DNA of 32,436 nucleotides from an uncultured Bacilli bacterium (lineage in GTDB: Bacteria; Bacillota_I; Bacilli_A; RF39; UBA660): assembly GCA_934120265.1 (NCBI GenBank), contig CAKOTU010000012.1:1-32436 (forward strand), given 5' to 3'. Positions 23,358-31,394 of this stretch are shown one piece after another. How positions within the stretch are numbered: position 1 is the first letter of the stretch; each line of letters opens with the position of its first letter. The notes below the pieces were generated by a model that was not told the DNA's origin, ran no database searches, and saw nothing but the letters and a program-made list of their open reading frames with translations. Position numbers and translations under genes: made by a program.

Positions 23358-24460
23358 GTATTTATTATGATTAATGGCACTAAAACTTCATCATCTGTAT
23401 ATCCTGCATGTTGTGATTTTAATATTTCTGAGCCAGTGTACAATAATGTTTTATTTGTTTTAGCAATAGCTAGATAATCACCTAATATATCTCTAAAGAC
23501 TTCATTTTCTTCACCAGTACCAAATAGTTTAGAATTTATAACATCTTTTTTAGTGTATAAATCAAAGTCATCTTTGAAATGTTTATTAAATATTTCTGGA
23601 AATTCTTCTTTTTTATTATCCTTTATAAAGAAGTTAACAGCTCTAGGTTCTAATGATGTGTTTCTTTCTAGGCATTCTACTATATCAGGATAATCTTTAA
23701 GCATTATATTTTCTACATTTTTATGTCCATGGTCCGCAATAACAAATATTATTGTATCCTTTAATTTATGGCTTAGTTCTTCTATTTTTTTGTTTATATT
23801 TTTTATTATTTCTTTCACCTCATCAGTATCACAACCAAGTTCATGCATAGTATGATCTGGTTCTGTATCGTAGGCATAAATATATTTTTTACCATGTTCA
23901 TTGCATAGTAATTCTATTTTGGTGTACATATCATTAATATCCTTGTATGGATCCGGTCCAAAAGGGAATAGTATATATCCAGAATCAGTTCCTTTTTCAT
24001 TTATTTCTTCCATAATCGATTTTGTAATCATATGCTTTTTGTTGTATTCACGTGCCTCTGGTAACGGTTTATGTTCTTCATCTTCTTTTGCCGAATTCCA
24101 AAATGTTGTAATTGTCTTATCTATATCTTTATAATACATGTCCCAACCAAGCATACCTGTTTCAACAGGATTAAGCCCTGTCATCATAGAAGTTGTTGCG
24201 GCTACTGTTGTTGCTGGAAAAACTGTTGTTATGGGTTTAAGTCTGTGTTTTATAAGAAAACTATCTGGTTCTAAAACTCTATCTATAATATTTGAACCCA
24301 TACCGTCACATAGTATAGTTACTACGTTTTTAGGTTTATTTTCAGTTAATATTTTATCAATATAATCAATGGTATTATGCTTGTATTCTAAGTCAAAGTA
24401 CTTTCTGATGGAACAAGCTAAATTTGTTAAACATTCTTTGTAATTATTTTTTACTGTCAT
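23345..24460 (-). CDS. Alkaline phosphatase superfamily phosphodiesterase/nucleotide pyrophosphatase
   Basis: 371 residues. Metal-binding and catalytic motifs in order: L-C-D-G-M-G (about 48-53), F-P-A-T-T-V-A-A-T-T (nucleophile Thr), E-P-D-H-T-M-H (Asp and His), V-I-A-D-H-G-H (Asp-His), S-Q-H-A-G-Y (His). This is the type I phosphodiesterase fold, with two metal ions hydrolysing phosphodiester or pyrophosphate bonds of nucleotides or related compounds. There is no signal peptide, so it acts inside the cell. SD GGGAG. An imperfect palindrome at 24495-24517 lies upstream. Confidence 0.88.
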   Translation of the reverse strand: MTVKNNYKECLTNLACSIRKYFDLEYKHNTIDYIDKILTENKPKNVVTILCDGMGSNIIDRVLEPDSFLIKHRLKPITTVFPATTVAATTSMMTGLNPVETGMLGWDMYYKDIDKTITTFWNSAKEDEEHKPLPEAREYNKKHMITKSIMEEINEKGTDSGYILFPFGPDPYKDINDMYTKIELLCNEHGKKYIYAYDTEPDHTMHELGCDTDEVKEIIKNINKKIEELSHKLKDTIIFVIADHGHKNVENIMLKDYPDIVECLERNTSLEPRAVNFFIKDNKKEEFPEIFNKHFKDDFDLYTKKDVINSKLFGTGEENEVFRDILGDYLAIAKTNKTLLYTGSEILKSQHAGYTDDEVLVPLIIINTDEI

Positions 24461-24494
24461 GGTTGTTCTCTCCCTTTGTATTGATTATTATTGA

Positions 24495-24517
24495 ACATAC
24501 GTGCATTCTGCATATGT
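24495..24517. promoter_or_regulatory. Imperfect palindrome upstream of the phosphodiesterase gene
   Basis: ACATA-cg-TGCA-ttc-TGCA-TATGT, in the 63-bp gap between two genes and with no T-run, so an operator is more likely than a terminator. Confidence 0.4.
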
Positions 24518-24523
24518 ATTATG

Positions 24524-25282
24524 TTATTCTTTTGTTATTTTCTTAGCTTTAATAATTAAAAATAATGGTCTGTCTAATTGATTTATGTATTTTGGATTTT
24601 TGTTTAATGCTTCTTCGCTAGCAACAGGCTCTTCAATTTCTTCAATAGTGAAACCATTTTGGACAAGTGTGTTAATTACTTCGGTGAAGGTTCTATGATA
24701 TTTTATTACGTCTGCATCAAACCAGTAATTTGTTCTTATACCTGGTCTGTTATAGTCTGAAAATAGACCAAAGTATTTGTTATCAATAACTGTATGACTT
24801 TTTTTAACATTCGCTGTGTATTTTGTACATGTTGTAAATGGATGTTCCTGTGAAAATACTAAGTATCCATTGTCATTTAGTAGATTATAAATATCTTTTA
24901 CCAATTGAGTGTAATCTTTTAGATAATGGAATGCTAGTGATGACATTATTATATCGAACTTATCATCAATTTGACTTATGTCTTCCATTGCCTTTACTTC
25001 ATATTCTACACCATTTGTCTTGTTAGTTTTATTAGCTATTTCTATCATATGTTTAGAGATATCTACCCCAAGAACGCTTTTTGCACCTAGTTTCTTGTAA
25101 TATTTATCACTTTCTCCATATCCACAGCCTAAATCTAATATTTTTTTGTCTTTAACATCTGGCATCATACGTCTAAATGCTGGAATTTCTATCAAGTCAT
25201 TAGCATTTAATCCTTTTTGTCCTTCTCTTAGTTCATCATATTTTTTTGAAAATTTCTCGTCATCATAAATATTTTGTCTCAT
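24524..25282 (-). CDS. Class I SAM-dependent methyltransferase
   Basis: 252 residues. Motif I K-I-L-D-L-G-C-G-Y-G-E (about 45-55), motif II V-L-G-V-D-I-S (about 70-76), motif III-like I-I-M-S-S-L-A-F-H-Y-L, and the late E-E-I-E-E-P. This is the Methyltransf_11/25 pattern for small-molecule methylation. An excellent SD (AGGAGG, 5-6 nt). The substrate is unknown. It lies next to the phosphodiesterase with a 63-bp gap and may be in the same unit. Confidence 0.88.
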   Translation of the reverse strand: MRQNIYDDEKFSKKYDELREGQKGLNANDLIEIPAFRRMMPDVKDKKILDLGCGYGESDKYYKKLGAKSVLGVDISKHMIEIANKTNKTNGVEYEVKAMEDISQIDDKFDIIMSSLAFHYLKDYTQLVKDIYNLLNDNGYLVFSQEHPFTTCTKYTANVKKSHTVIDNKYFGLFSDYNRPGIRTNYWFDADVIKYHRTFTEVINTLVQNGFTIEEIEEPVASEEALNKNPKYINQLDRPLFLIIKAKKITKE

Positions 25283-25297
25283 AGTAACCTCCTAAAA

Positions 25298-25474
25298 TTA
25301 TTTTTTTTTGCACTTTTTAATTATTTTATACTGTTTTTTTATTAATCCCTCCTTAATAATTTTATGTATGTAATTAAACAATTTATTAGTTTGGTCGCTT
25401 AAATTAGTATTATCTTTTTCAAAAAATTCGAGTATGCCAATATAAACATACCTATTTTTTATAGTTAGTTCATT
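25298..25474 (-). pseudogene. Degenerate ORF upstream of the methyltransferase
   Basis: A 58-codon open frame on the minus strand that reads like a real helical protein end (Y-V-Y-I-G-I-L-E-F-F-E-K ... L-F-N-Y-I-H-K-I-I-K-E) but has no ATG, GTG or TTG near its beginning. Likely a 3' remnant. An extended -10 (TGCTATAAT) lies upstream at 25505-25513. Family not recognised. Confidence 0.3.
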
Positions 25475-25504
25475 TTATAGTTTTTATTTCAAGAGTTTTT
25501 CATA

Positions 25505-25513
25505 ATTATAGCA
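25505..25513 (-). promoter_or_regulatory. Extended -10 promoter reading toward the methyltransferase
   Basis: TGCTATAAT on the minus strand. It would give a transcript with an approximately 220-nt leader before the methyltransferase ATG. Confidence 0.45.
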
Positions 25514-25580
25514 CACCAATGTCATTTCAACAACTATATAAAAAACAGAATCTATCTAGATGATGTAGAGTTACAATTGA

Positions 25581-25904
25581 TGTGGCACCATTAAAACATA
25601 TAAGCATTTTAGTGAAGATTTCTATTGTTTTGGAGAAGACAGAGGTATTATTCCTATTCCATATTCTACTGCTCGAAGAAGAAAAGTTGTAGTAGCTCAA
25701 AAAGCTTGGGTTAAAGAGATACGACTACATGATTTTAGACACAGCTGTGCTTCTCTACTAATTAATAGTGGTGTTAATATAAGTGTTGTTTCTAAATACT
25801 TAGGACATTCTGATATCAATGAAACACTTAATACTTATTCTCATATGTTTGATAGTGCATTAAATAGTGTTGTTAATGTAATGAATAATCTTAAGACAAA
25901 ATAG
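25581..25904 (+). pseudogene. Tyrosine recombinase (integrase) C-terminal remnant
   Basis: 107 open codons after a stop, no start. Reads F-G-E-D-R-G-I-I-P-I-P, then K-E-I-R-L-H-D-F-R-H-S (the H-x-x-R box), K-Y-L-G-H-S-D (His) and N-T-Y-S-H-M-F (catalytic Tyr). It therefore keeps three of the catalytic positions but has lost the DNA-binding domain and the first catalytic Arg. This is the phage/ICE (Tn916-type) integrase pattern. Its intact terminator follows. It marks a former mobile element end. Confidence 0.85.
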
Positions 25905-25905
25905 T

Positions 25906-25923
25906 GGCAGAAATGCCTTTTTT
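25906..25923 (+). terminator. Terminator of the integrase remnant
   Basis: GGCA-GAAA-TGCC followed by T6, directly after the TAG. Confidence 0.75.
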
Positions 25924-25940
25924 GTGCCTTATTGGTTCTA

Positions 25941-25952
25941 AAAATGGTTCTA
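25941..25952 (+). repeat. 12-bp direct repeat, copy 1 (possible att core)
   Basis: AAAATGGTTCTA, also at 27827-27838. The 8-mer TGGTTCTA is repeated immediately before it, at 25933-25940. It lies just past the integrase remnant. The remaining 25953-26067 shows nothing I can name. Confidence 0.3.
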
Positions 25953-26067
25953 GCTATTATTGTTCAATAACTCAAATACTGCTTAAAGTCTTTATTCTGT
26001 GGCTACAAGTGGTATTTATGAATTACACTGTTTATATTTTGACCAGAGCCAATACGGAATTGGACAT

Positions 26068-26091
26068 AAAAAAATCAGGATAATTTCCTGA
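26068..26091 (-). terminator. Terminator of the ankyrin-like gene
   Basis: Minus strand: TCAGGA / TCCTGA, 5-nt loop, then T7 (26074-26068). Confidence 0.85.
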
Positions 26092-26098
26092 CTTAAAT

Positions 26099-27070
26099 TT
26101 ATTTAATAATAACTTTCATGTAGTTTCCTGTTTCATCTGTTTTTATTTTTATTTCTTTATTGTTAGTTAGTTTTAGAGTAATTACTGTTGTATGTATAGT
26201 TGTTTTTGGTGCCCTACTTATTGGACTATCTATAAATGTAATATCTACTAATTTTTCTCCATTTGCATATTCTTGTAGTGAATGTCCGAATTCATTATCT
26301 TTTGTAACTGAGCTTGTTTCTCCTAATGGTTCATATTCAGACATTATTTCATTATCATTTACATAAATGTATTTATTTTTAATACACAATATATCCTTTT
26401 CACATTCAACAAAGATATCTATATTATCACAAATAAAATTCTTTGGTTGATCGATCTTTATATCATTACAGAATATTCTTATGTTTTTAATCTCTTGATT
26501 TAATATTTTATCACAACTATAAAACTTATTAGGATCAGAGTCTTTATTATAATAGTCAACAATCATTTCATAAATTGTTGATAACACATTTGCATATTTG
26601 TGATCCTGTGTACAGCAATTATTATAACTTTCTTCAGTTCCTATTCCATCTAATGAACTTTCTAAATTTATACTACTCTTATCCTTTATGTTATTAAGTA
26701 TAAGTTTTGTCATATCAACAAAATTTTTATCATCGTATGTCCACTGAATATTGCTGAATATATTATTTACATATTTATCTACATCTAATCCATTATCTAT
26801 AAATATTTCTAGCAATTTTAAACAGAAATCATCATCAAGTTTTCTGCTTCCATCATCATTAAATCTAGCTCTGCCATCATTCCAACATTGAGTTAATAAG
26901 AGTTCTTCATCTACCTCTCCATCTTTCCATTCTGTAATTTCACATGCATTTGCAGATGCACCATGTTTTAATAAATAATCTATCCTGTAATAATCTACTT
27001 CTTCTTTAAAACATATATTATGTATTTCTTCTTCAAATTCATTAAATACTTTTTTCATTTTATGAGACAT
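26099..27070 (-). CDS. Hypothetical protein with ankyrin-like N-terminus
   Basis: 323 residues from ATG 27070 (SD AGGAAGTG, 6 nt); the GTG at 27079 falls inside that SD. Two helical hairpins look ankyrin-like (R-I-D-Y-L-L-K-H-G-A-S-A-N and L-L-E-I-F-I-D-N-G-L-D-V-D), followed by an acidic middle and a beta-rich C-terminal domain (about 200-323) that I do not recognise. Cysteine-rich for a cytoplasmic protein. Lies between the integrase remnant and the metallophosphatase, so probably accessory cargo. Confidence 0.65.
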   Translation of the reverse strand: MSHKMKKVFNEFEEEIHNICFKEEVDYYRIDYLLKHGASANACEITEWKDGEVDEELLLTQCWNDGRARFNDDGSRKLDDDFCLKLLEIFIDNGLDVDKYVNNIFSNIQWTYDDKNFVDMTKLILNNIKDKSSINLESSLDGIGTEESYNNCCTQDHKYANVLSTIYEMIVDYYNKDSDPNKFYSCDKILNQEIKNIRIFCNDIKIDQPKNFICDNIDIFVECEKDILCIKNKYIYVNDNEIMSEYEPLGETSSVTKDNEFGHSLQEYANGEKLVDITFIDSPISRAPKTTIHTTVITLKLTNNKEIKIKTDETGNYMKVIIK

Positions 27071-27110
27071 AGTTATCACTTCCTATTTATTATTATATCA
27101 CATTAATGGT

Positions 27111-27785
27111 TTATAATATCTTACCATTGCTTATTTTGACTATCTCAACACAATATACACCTTTTACTTGAGTTCCATTTTTTAATGTATTCAAATAGCT
27201 TTGATGTATATGTCCATGAATATTAATTGGTACTTTCTCATCATATAAATATTTTGTGATTCCTTTTAATCCATCATGTGCAGGATCTTTATAGTCAAAT
27301 GTTAAAGGTTTATCGTGCGATAACAAAATATCAACTTCAGGCATTTTATCTAAAAACTCAATACTTTCTTCATGAGTAAATGACGGAAAATCTTCATTTT
27401 TATATTTAAAACTTCCCTGTATTAATCCTATTTTTATTCCGTTAATATTAACTACTTTTCCATTGTAATCATCTAGACCATGCTCATTTAATAAACTAAA
27501 TCTATCATGATTTCCAAGAATAGATACTATTTTTTCTTTTGGAATATGTTTTAAAATAACTTCATAATCATAATCATGGATATCCCCTAATATGCAACAC
27601 AGATCATATTCTTTATATAATAGTTTCTTCTGCATTTCTTTATTTAATGCTAAATCTCCGTGTGTATCTGAAATAACAAGAAGAGTCATATTTTTATTAA
27701 ATGTTCTAACACCATTGTTATTTAATGAACTTTCATAATCCGGATTATATATTTTTTCTTTTTTAAAGATATTTTTAAAAAACAT
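27111..27785 (-). CDS. Calcineurin-like metallophosphatase (YfcE/MJ0936-like)
   Basis: 224 residues. All five metallophosphatase motifs: I-S-D-T-H-G (about 35-40), L-G-D-I-H (D), L-G-N-H-D-R (about 90-95), L-L-S-H-D and H-G-H-I-H. This is the YfcE/MJ0936 type of phosphodiesterase acting on nucleotides or similar. The first 30 residues (F-F-K-N-I-F-K-K-E-K) are an extra basic, amphipathic N-terminus compared with the family. Weak SD. Codes between the ankyrin-like gene and the truncated rhuM. Confidence 0.88.
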   Translation of the reverse strand: MFFKNIFKKEKIYNPDYESSLNNNGVRTFNKNMTLLVISDTHGDLALNKEMQKKLLYKEYDLCCILGDIHDYDYEVILKHIPKEKIVSILGNHDRFSLLNEHGLDDYNGKVVNINGIKIGLIQGSFKYKNEDFPSFTHEESIEFLDKMPEVDILLSHDKPLTFDYKDPAHDGLKGITKYLYDEKVPINIHGHIHQSYLNTLKNGTQVKGVYCVEIVKISNGKIL

Positions 27786-27826
27786 ACTATCACATCCATA
27801 TCAATTATATGATATTTTATGCCAAT

Positions 27827-27838
27827 AAAATGGTTCTA
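27827..27838 (+). repeat. 12-bp direct repeat, copy 2 (possible att core)
   Basis: AAAATGGTTCTA, same orientation as at 25941-25952. It contains the premature stop of the rhuM-like gene. Confidence 0.3.
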
Positions 27839-28348
27839 ATGGCATTTTTGGGCTATTTTTTGGTAAAACATTCTCTCACTTGTACGAATTAATTTAATTC
27901 TTTCAAGTAATCTCTTAAAGTATTCTTGATCTGATTTTCTTGCTTTCATAAATCTTTCATCATTCAAAGCAAAACCTTGAACCATATAATCTTTAATTAT
28001 TTTATTTGCCCAAGTTCTAAATTTAATTGCCTTTCTAGAATTAACTCTAAAACCAATAGAAATTATCATATCAAGATTATATACTTTAACATTTCTCTTA
28101 ACACTTCTATTATCTTCAATTTGAACTAGTAAGGAATCCTTACTAGTTGAAGTTTCATCAAGTTCTTCTTCTTTATATATATTTCCAATATGAAGTGTAA
28201 TATTATTTCGCGCTGTATCAAATAATTTTGCTAAAGCATTTTGGGTTAACCATACATCTTCATTTTCAAGCAATACTTCAACTTTAATATTATTATCTTC
28301 ATCTGTATAAAAAATTATATTGTGTTCATCACCTATTTGCTTATTCAA
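27836..28348 (-). pseudogene. RhuM family protein, truncated
   Basis: 170 residues from TTG 28348 (SD AAGAAGGTG). The RhuM signature is present: V-W-L-T-Q-N-A-L-A-K-L-F-D-T, N-I-T-L-H-I-G-N-I, V-Y-N-L-D-M-I-I-S-I-G-F-R-V-N-S and F-R-T-W-A-N. The family usually runs to about 300 residues or more, continuing after S-E-R-M-F-Y-Q-K-I; here it changes to A-Q-K-C-H and stops. RhuM proteins are common on plasmids, prophages and islands and are thought to be DNA-linked or toxin-related. Probably inactive, or a stand-alone N-terminal domain. Confidence 0.8.
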
Positions 28349-28380
28349 AATATCACCTTCTTATATATTTTTTGAATAAT

Positions 28381-29490
28381 CTATTTTTTAGTTTTTATCA
28401 GCTTCTTTTCATTATCAGCATAAGTAACACTAAATTTTATTCCATTAGCATTATTTTCCATTGCTTCTTTTTCAAAGTCTATCATATCATCAGGCAGATT
28501 AAATGGACTACACCATACTAATTCAGAACATTTTTCTGGCTCAGCTATTCTTATCTCACCTACATATTTTGATACCTCAAAATACACGTCATAATATGGT
28601 GGTAATGATTTGTTTTTTCTATTAGCAACAAAAGTATCTACAATATCTTGAGCAGATATTTCTATTCCTAATTCTTCTCTTGCTTCTCTAATTGCCGCTT
28701 CATAAGCATTTTCACCTTCATCAATATGTCCAGCTGGTAATGCAAGATATCCTGGCCATAGTTTTGTTCCTTGTCTTCTTTGTAGTAATACTTCGCCATT
28801 TTCATTTTTAATTATTAAATATATTGATGACAAGAATTTTTCTCTTTCTGGCTTTTTATCAAAAGATATGTTGTTTACTTCTATAAATCTTTTTCTAAAT
28901 TCTTCTTTATTTTCTGCAAGAACTGATATATCATTTAAGAATTTTTTATAATCCAAATCTTCAAAATACATTTTTTCAGTAGCATAACCTTTTTTTCCAA
29001 ATTTATCTATTATATGTTGTCTCGATTCTTCAATTATTTTATCAATAGCATCATTAGGATTATGTTTAACCCTATAAGCATAAGTTCTTTTTAAAGGTAC
29101 CTCTAGCAAAGTATTTCTATCTGCTGATGATACAATTTTTCCATATATACTTCTAGGCTCACCTTCCATACTTGCTCTATGATCATGAACAGCTTCAGTC
29201 ATAATTCTTATTTGTTCTTCGTTGAAAAATTGTTTTAAGTTACCATCAGCAAGTAGCATAATTGCAGAAACCTTTTCATGTTTTTTGGCATCTATATAAT
29301 GTCCAATGTCATGATAAGCTGCTATTGTATAGACCATATCATAATTAATATCGTCAACTGTACTAGCAAATTTTAAACTTCTATTAATTACATATTTTAT
29401 ATGATCTAAATTATGTGCCAAATCGTTCTTTTCGTAGCAAGGAAATATATTATTTTCAATATATTCTTGTAGTTTTTTATTTATTTGCAT
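28381..29490 (-). CDS. HD phosphohydrolase fused to a Nudix hydrolase
   Basis: 369 residues. N-terminal HD domain (about 20-190) with H30, H60-D61, H102-D103-H104 and D124 as metal ligands; C-terminal Nudix domain (about 215-350) with a complete Nudix box starting at G254 (G-H-I-D-E-G-E ... R-E-A-R-E-E-L-G-I). HD domains cut phosphate esters of nucleotides, and Nudix enzymes cut nucleoside diphosphate derivatives. The fusion could sanitise or recycle nucleotides in two steps. Its ATG is one base after the stop of the HD paralogue, with SD AAGAGG. Confidence 0.9.
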   Translation of the reverse strand: MQINKKLQEYIENNIFPCYEKNDLAHNLDHIKYVINRSLKFASTVDDINYDMVYTIAAYHDIGHYIDAKKHEKVSAIMLLADGNLKQFFNEEQIRIMTEAVHDHRASMEGEPRSIYGKIVSSADRNTLLEVPLKRTYAYRVKHNPNDAIDKIIEESRQHIIDKFGKKGYATEKMYFEDLDYKKFLNDISVLAENKEEFRKRFIEVNNISFDKKPEREKFLSSIYLIIKNENGEVLLQRRQGTKLWPGYLALPAGHIDEGENAYEAAIREAREELGIEISAQDIVDTFVANRKNKSLPPYYDVYFEVSKYVGEIRIAEPEKCSELVWCSPFNLPDDMIDFEKEAMENNANGIKFSVTYADNEKKLIKTKK

Positions 29491-29491
29491 A

Positions 29492-30130
29492 TTATTCTAC
29501 CTCTTCTTTCATTTTTAAAATATATTTTCTTTGTTTTTCTATAAATTTATCTTTATCAGATAATAATTCTCTTATATCATGTAAAAACTGTTCATAAGTG
29601 GTATCTCTGAAAAAGAAATTGGCTTTTCCATCTTTTCCGAATTTGCCTAATAGAGCATTATAAGCACCTTCGAATATTTCTTCATCCGTTGCATTAGGAT
29701 TTTTCTTTTTTCCATAATTATAAGATCTTTCTAAACATTGCTCCACTGAAGAATTTCTAGATGCAGAAGATAGAATTTTACCATAAATACTTCTTGGCTC
29801 ATTCCCTAATTTTGCTCTTTGATCTTCAATAGCTTCTTTTATTATTAATCTATCTTCTTCGCTAAAAAAAGCTTTTAAAAAATCATCATTGTACATTATC
29901 TCAGCACTAATTAATTCATGATCTTTTTCTTCATTATTTGTTCTTATATCATGATAACTTATTGCAGTATATAAAATATTCCAATCTATATCTAAATTAT
30001 TTTCTTCTATTATTTGATAGCTGCGATTTATAACATAATATACCCTATCTCTTCCATCACCAATAAAGTTATTATCATAAAGAGGCAAAATGTTATCTTC
30101 AATGTATCTCTTTAATTTTTCATTTATCAT
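29492..30130 (-). CDS. Degenerate HD domain paralogue
   Basis: 212 residues from ATG 30130 (SD GGAGGAG); earlier in-frame codons have no SD and fall in the upstream inverted repeat. It aligns end to end with the HD half of the next gene (Y-V-I-N-R-S, Y-H-D-I, E-P-R-S-I-Y-G-K-I-L-S-S-A-S-R-N), but ligands are lost: H30 is R29, H102-D103-H104 is E-D-Q, and D124 is S. Only the central H60-D61 pair remains. Probably a non-catalytic partner or regulator of the HD-Nudix enzyme, with which it is co-translated. Confidence 0.85.
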   Translation of the reverse strand: MINEKLKRYIEDNILPLYDNNFIGDGRDRVYYVINRSYQIIEENNLDIDWNILYTAISYHDIRTNNEEKDHELISAEIMYNDDFLKAFFSEEDRLIIKEAIEDQRAKLGNEPRSIYGKILSSASRNSSVEQCLERSYNYGKKKNPNATDEEIFEGAYNALLGKFGKDGKANFFFRDTTYEQFLHDIRELLSDKDKFIEKQRKYILKMKEEVE

Positions 30131-30155
30131 ATTATTACTCCTCCAGTATACAAAT

Positions 30156-30196
30156 TTGTCATCCATTTTTTGTTTAGGATGACAAATGGATGACAA
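30156..30196. promoter_or_regulatory. Operator-like inverted and direct repeats upstream of the HD pair
   Basis: TTGTCATCCATTT (30156-30168) and its perfect complement AAATGGATGACAA (30184-30196), 13 bp each. A third half-site GGATGACAA (30177-30185) is 11 bp, one helical turn, from the last one. It lies 26 bp before the HD gene start. Confidence 0.55.
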
Positions 30197-30233
30197 TTTA
30201 TTAATTTTCTAATTTAGAATTACTTGATTTTTC

Positions 30234-30389
30234 TTATTTTCCGTGGCATTGTTTGTATTTCTTCCCTGACCCACATGGCCTTTTGTATTGGGGATTTTGG
30301 CAGCTTTTGGGAGCACTTGGCTCGTTAATTCGGCACTTGGTTGCACTTGGGAGCACTCCGTAGCACTCGGCAAACCTAGCAGAACGTAT
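30234..30389 (-). pseudogene. SEC-C motif gene remnant
   Basis: A 51-codon open frame ending K-R-P-C-G-S-G-K-K-Y-K-Q-C-H-G-K, the SEC-C zinc-binding tail found at the end of SecA and many small proteins, with the first Cys replaced by Arg. There is no start codon, and the preceding residues look random. This stretch (about 30240-30380) is visibly richer in G+C than its surroundings, with repeated AAGTGC words, suggesting a different origin. Confidence 0.6.
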
Positions 30390-30424
30390 CTAAAATTTAC
30401 CATTGTTGAATTTTTTACAATTTT

Positions 30425-31354
30425 CTAATAATGCTTTGTAAGTGTCCTGTGATATGGTTTTGTCATCTTTGATTTATCTTGACCTAATAGCCAAATGAAA
30501 TCATTTATATCCATGCGAGAATATTTTCTATCTAATGTTTCATAAATGTAATCAATTACTTTCAATGTATTTGCTCTAATTTCTACTTCTTCTTTAGAAC
30601 CTTCTTCAATCTCAACTTTACTATCTACTCTATCAGCAAGACTATCACTAAATCCTAGCATTCCATAACACCTCATTACTTGAGGTATTTTATAATCTGC
30701 ACATCCAATTAGATGAGAATAGTCAACATCAATTTGTTCTTTCTTTTCTCTTACATGAAGTATATCAGAAGTTAATAACTGTGCTCTTTTATAAAATAAT
30801 ACTTCTTCTCCATCATATGTAGATACATCTTTGAAATAATCTAGATTACTAACTATAAATTCAAAAAGTTGACTATCGACATTTAAATCTTTAATAAGTT
30901 CATAAAATGATTTTCCATTTCTTTTAAGTAAATTATTCATTTCAACTAAATTACTATATCTATCTTCAAATAGTGGAATAGTTACATTACCTTTTAATAA
31001 TTCTTTAAATTCATCAGGACTCATTTCAAAATTATTATTTGATTTAAACCTGTTTAGTATTAAATACATTATTGCATAAGATCCATCCATTGTTCCCAAA
31101 TCCGTTTGGATTTCCCATTTAGGATCTCCCCAAAAACAATAATCTCCTATTGCATGATATATAAATAAGAAATTAACTATACTTTCTACATCCATATCCA
31201 TTAAACCATACGGATTTGAATCTAGCCAATAAGCAACCGATGAATTTCTAATTTGATCTATCATTTCATCAATCTTGCTATAATTAATTCTCACATTTTC
31301 AGAATTATCACAAACAAATTTATAGCTATAATTTAATCTATCTATTAAATTCAT
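30425..31354 (-). CDS. Queuosine salvage protein, Q-nucleotide N-glycosylase (Qng1/DUF2419 family)
   Basis: 309 residues, SD AAGGAG. Family phrases throughout: A-Y-W-L-D-S-N-P-Y (41-49), D-Y-C-F-W-G-D-P-K-W (71-80), F-Y-K-R-A-Q-L-L (187-194), C-A-D-Y-K-I-P-Q-V-M (218-227, with the expected catalytic Asp at 220) and G-S-K-E-E-V-E-I-R-A (252-261). The family releases queuine from queuosine 5'-phosphate so that it can be reused for tRNA wobble-base modification. It is general in eukaryotes and found in some bacteria. A gut bacterium would gain queuine from diet or neighbours. The gene is followed by the SEC-C remnant and the HD/Nudix pair. Confidence 0.85.
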   Translation of the reverse strand: MNLIDRLNYSYKFVCDNSENVRINYSKIDEMIDQIRNSSVAYWLDSNPYGLMDMDVESIVNFLFIYHAIGDYCFWGDPKWEIQTDLGTMDGSYAIMYLILNRFKSNNNFEMSPDEFKELLKGNVTIPLFEDRYSNLVEMNNLLKRNGKSFYELIKDLNVDSQLFEFIVSNLDYFKDVSTYDGEEVLFYKRAQLLTSDILHVREKKEQIDVDYSHLIGCADYKIPQVMRCYGMLGFSDSLADRVDSKVEIEEGSKEEVEIRANTLKVIDYIYETLDRKYSRMDINDFIWLLGQDKSKMTKPYHRTLTKHY

Positions 31355-31394
31355 AGTATCAGCTCCTTAATACAGCATACATATATAATATTTT

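Noticed and set aside
25283..26098. Possible tRNA gene as integration target near the integrase remnant
   Set aside because: No cloverleaf, anticodon stem or T-loop (GTTCRA) pattern could be found on either strand.
30209..30403. 64-residue minus-strand ORF starting M-V-N-F-R-Y
   Set aside because: It is a different frame of the SEC-C remnant; the SEC-C frame has the recognisable motif and this one does not.
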